Shown here piece by piece: positions 4,647 to 6,561 of a stretch of DNA of 6,561 nucleotides. Source of the stretch: Phytoactinopolyspora endophytica. Lineage in GTDB: Bacteria; Actinomycetota; Actinomycetes; Jiangellales; Jiangellaceae. The notes beneath the pieces are model-generated. The model saw nothing but the letters and a program-made list of their open reading frames with translations. It did not search any database and was not told the DNA's origin. Where the stretch lies: the NCBI RefSeq assembly GCF_004138495.1, contig NZ_ML142873.1:16507-23067 (forward strand). Direction: 5' to 3'. A program made the translations under genes and the position numbers. Numbering within the stretch: the stretch's first letter is position 1; every line of letters starts with the position of its first letter.

Positions 4647-5882
4647 ATGATCCTCATCCGCAACGGTCACATCATCGACACTGAACCCGAACCGCATGCA
4701 CGTCCCGGTAACGACATCCTGATTGACGACGACGGCACTATCGCCGCCACCGGCCCTGCGCTGGCGGCGCCACCTGGTACGGAGATCATCGACGCCACCG
4801 ACCGGATCGTGCTGCCGGGCTTCGTCGACACCCATCGCCACATGTGGCAGGCGGCACTGCGCGTCGTGCTCGCGGACGGATCGATGGAGGACTACTTCGC
4901 CCGGGTGCTGGGCGTGCTCGGTCCGCGCTACACCACCGAGCACATGCACGCGGCCGAGCTCGCCGGGGCCCTGGAATGCCTGGATGCCGGCATCACGACC
5001 GTCGTGGACTTCACGAGGCCGCGTCTGACGGCCGAGCTCGCTGACGCCGCCCTGAACGGACTGCGGGAGGCGGGCATCCGTGCGGTGTTCGGCGTCGACG
5101 GGCGTGGTGATCTCGACCAGGCCGGACCGCTCCGCGACATCAAGAACACGCACGAGTCGGACCTGCTGACCATCGCGCTCGCCTGCCTCGCGCCCGATCA
5201 CGGCGGCGAGGAACGGGCCCGCAACGATTGGCAGGTCGCCCGCGAGCTGGGCCTGCGCGCCATGGTCCACCTTGGCTCCTCGATCGAGGCGTTCCAGCGT
5301 CTTGATCTGCTCGACCCGGGCGCGTTGTACGTGCACGCGATCGGCTTGCCTGATGAAGGGTTCAAGCAGATCGGGGAGAGCGGCGGCGGCCTGTCAGTGT
5401 GCCCCACCATCGAGGGAGGCATGAGCCAGGGATATCCGGTGACCGAGCAGGCGCTCTCCGCGGGAGTGCCGGCCGGGCTCGGCGCCGACGCGGTCACGAA
5501 CGGGCCGGGGGACATGTTCAGCCTCATGCGCACGGCCTACGCCTTCGCGCGGGTGGGTGGATCGTCCGTCACGGTGAAGGACGTGTTTCGGATGGCCACC
5601 CTGGATGGCGCCGTCGCGGCCGGTCTCGGTGACACCGTCGGGTCGCTCCGTCCGGGAATGCAGGCCGACGTCATGCTGTTGCGCACCGACGTGCCGGGAA
5701 TGGCCGCCGCGCACGATCCGATCGCCGCGGTCGTGCTCGCCGCGGACACCGCCGCCGTCGATACCGTGCTCGTCGGCGGGCGTGTCGTCAAGCGAGGTGG
5801 CGCGATCCAGCATCTCGACGTCGGCCGGGTCGTGACACAGGTGCGGTCGGCAGCCGCCGAGCTGACCGCGGGTGACCGCTAG
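4647..5882 (+). CDS. TRZ/ATZ-type metal-dependent amidohydrolase
   Basis: 411 residues, in the normal range for the SsnA/AtzA/TrzN branch of the amidohydrolase superfamily. The small beta domain at the N-terminus (MILIRNGHIIDT) leads to VLPGFVDTHRHMWQ, where His63 and His65 are the HxH metal ligands. YTTEHMHAAELAGALECLDAGITTVVDF (95-122) is typical of the branch. Further metal or catalytic residues are His208 (MVHLGSS), His230 (YVHAIGLPDEGFKQIGESGG) and Asp281 (GLGADAVTNGPGDMFSLMR). The C-terminal end (GSLRPGMQADVMLL, VLVGGRVVKRGG) returns to the beta domain. All key residues are present, so it should be an active cytoplasmic hydrolase of a ring, amide or amine group; the substrate cannot be read from sequence. 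It diverges from the MarR gene, which probably represses it, and is followed after 18 bases by the next gene, so the two are likely cotranscribed. Confidence 0.93.
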   Translation: MILIRNGHIIDTEPEPHARPGNDILIDDDGTIAATGPALAAPPGTEIIDATDRIVLPGFVDTHRHMWQAALRVVLADGSMEDYFARVLGVLGPRYTTEHMHAAELAGALECLDAGITTVVDFTRPRLTAELADAALNGLREAGIRAVFGVDGRGDLDQAGPLRDIKNTHESDLLTIALACLAPDHGGEERARNDWQVARELGLRAMVHLGSSIEAFQRLDLLDPGALYVHAIGLPDEGFKQIGESGGGLSVCPTIEGGMSQGYPVTEQALSAGVPAGLGADAVTNGPGDMFSLMRTAYAFARVGGSSVTVKDVFRMATLDGAVAAGLGDTVGSLRPGMQADVMLLRTDVPGMAAAHDPIAAVVLAADTAAVDTVLVGGRVVKRGGAIQHLDVGRVVTQVRSAAAELTAGDR

Positions 5883-5900
5883 CGTACGAGGATGGCGTCC

Positions 5901-6561
5901 ATGTCGGATCAGAACGCCGAGATCGATCTCGGTGCCGAGCCAGACCTGTACACCGAGCCGCTCGCGTACCCGGGCAAGGCGGCGCGAGCGCCGGGGGTGC
6001 TCATTGGTGACCGGTACCGGGAGTTGCGTGCGGCGGACGTGCGGCCGAGCCTTCGACGCCTGGGCGTTGCCGGGCTCGACGAGCGGTGTCCGGTGATCGC
6101 GGTCGGCTCGAATGCTTCACCCGCGCAGCTGTGGCGCAAGCTCGCCGGCGTCAGCGGCCACCTCGTCGTCCCGATCACGCTGGTCACGGTGGACGACCTG
6201 GCGGCCGGGGTGTCGGCACATGTCAGCCGGGCCGGTTACCTGCCGGCGACGCCCGTCGCTGCGCCGGGGGAGCGGCCGACTCTGGCCGTCGTCTGGCTGG
6301 ACGCGCATCAGCTGCCGGTCATGGATTCGACCGAGCCCAACTATGACCGCAGCCCGCTTCCTGTCGACCGGTTCCCTCAGCTCTTGGAGGCGGAAACGCT
6401 GGCCGGCCGGCCGTGCGAGATCTACGTCAGCCGGCACGGATGTCTGGCCGAAACGACCGGCGGGCCGATGCGGACCCGTCCGCAACCCGAGGTGATCCGG
6501 ACAGTGCTCGCGGAGTCCCCCGCACTCCGCGAGCTGGCTGGGGTGACGCCCGAGGCATTCG
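5901..6561 (+). CDS. Uncharacterised protein with gamma-glutamylcyclotransferase-like features, 3' end cut by window
   Basis: The frame is open to the end of the window, giving 220 residues with no stop. VIAVGSNASPAQL (65-77) resembles the first strand and (Y/V)GSN loop of the gamma-glutamylcyclotransferase (AIG2-like) fold, and LPVMDSTEPNYDRSPL (138-153) resembles that fold's LDxxEG...YxR segment with a possible catalytic Glu145. Between them, LVTVDDLAAGVSAHVSRAGYLPATPV looks like a lineage-specific conserved block. The match to the fold is my own motif reading and is weak; the function is unknown. ATGs at 5892 and 5901 share the frame. GAGGA (5888-5892) is well spaced only for 5901, so I chose that. 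It starts 18 bases after the amidohydrolase stop, so both are likely cotranscribed under the MarR-controlled promoter, perhaps acting on the same amide-containing compound. Confidence 0.75.
   Translation, partial: MSDQNAEIDLGAEPDLYTEPLAYPGKAARAPGVLIGDRYRELRAADVRPSLRRLGVAGLDERCPVIAVGSNASPAQLWRKLAGVSGHLVVPITLVTVDDLAAGVSAHVSRAGYLPATPVAAPGERPTLAVVWLDAHQLPVMDSTEPNYDRSPLPVDRFPQLLEAETLAGRPCEIYVSRHGCLAETTGGPMRTRPQPEVIRTVLAESPALRELAGVTPEAF

Noticed and set aside
4539..5336. 265-codon minus-strand open frame overlapping the amidohydrolase and MarR starts
   Set aside because: It runs across the divergent promoter and through two well-supported genes, and its product has no family features.

Overview
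The window is high-GC DNA with strongly G/C-ending codons, and its gene families are typical of a soil or host-associated actinomycete. I cannot name the genus. Seven genes are visible, and the first and last are cut by the window edges.

Left part (1-2639): the 3' end of an FAD/NADPH flavoprotein monooxygenase-like gene (+), a small histidine-phosphatase gene (+), and, convergent with it, a LigB/DODA-type extradiol dioxygenase gene (-). The dioxygenase start is fixed by a strong Shine-Dalgarno. A 12-bp palindrome lies next to a possible promoter upstream.

Middle (2771-4073): the most interesting part. One gene, encoding an AbiEi-type winged-helix domain fused to a DUF559/Vsr-like nuclease domain, lies between two 56-bp imperfect palindromes that match at 53 of 56 positions and have the same orientation. 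The right copy supplies the gene's stop codon. The left copy lies between divergent genes, where a terminator would have nothing to terminate. The gene uses more A/T-ending codons than a sampled stretch of the amidohydrolase gene. I read the block as a candidate mobile or selfish single-gene cassette inserted between a MarR gene and a dioxygenase gene on the same strand.

Right part (4085-6561): a MarR-family repressor gene (-) diverges from a TRZ/ATZ-type amidohydrolase gene (+). The amidohydrolase is followed 18 bases later by a gene for an uncharacterised protein resembling the gamma-glutamylcyclotransferase fold. The 61-bp divergent intergenic region carries an inverted repeat placed to control both genes. 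On each side a TANNNT -10 element sits at exactly -12 to -7 from the ATG, which suggests two leaderless transcripts. The likely logic is a ligand-responsive MarR that controls itself, the amidohydrolase operon and perhaps the dioxygenase, whose upstream palindrome shares a similar AAGCTT(T)CA(A/G)TTAA string.
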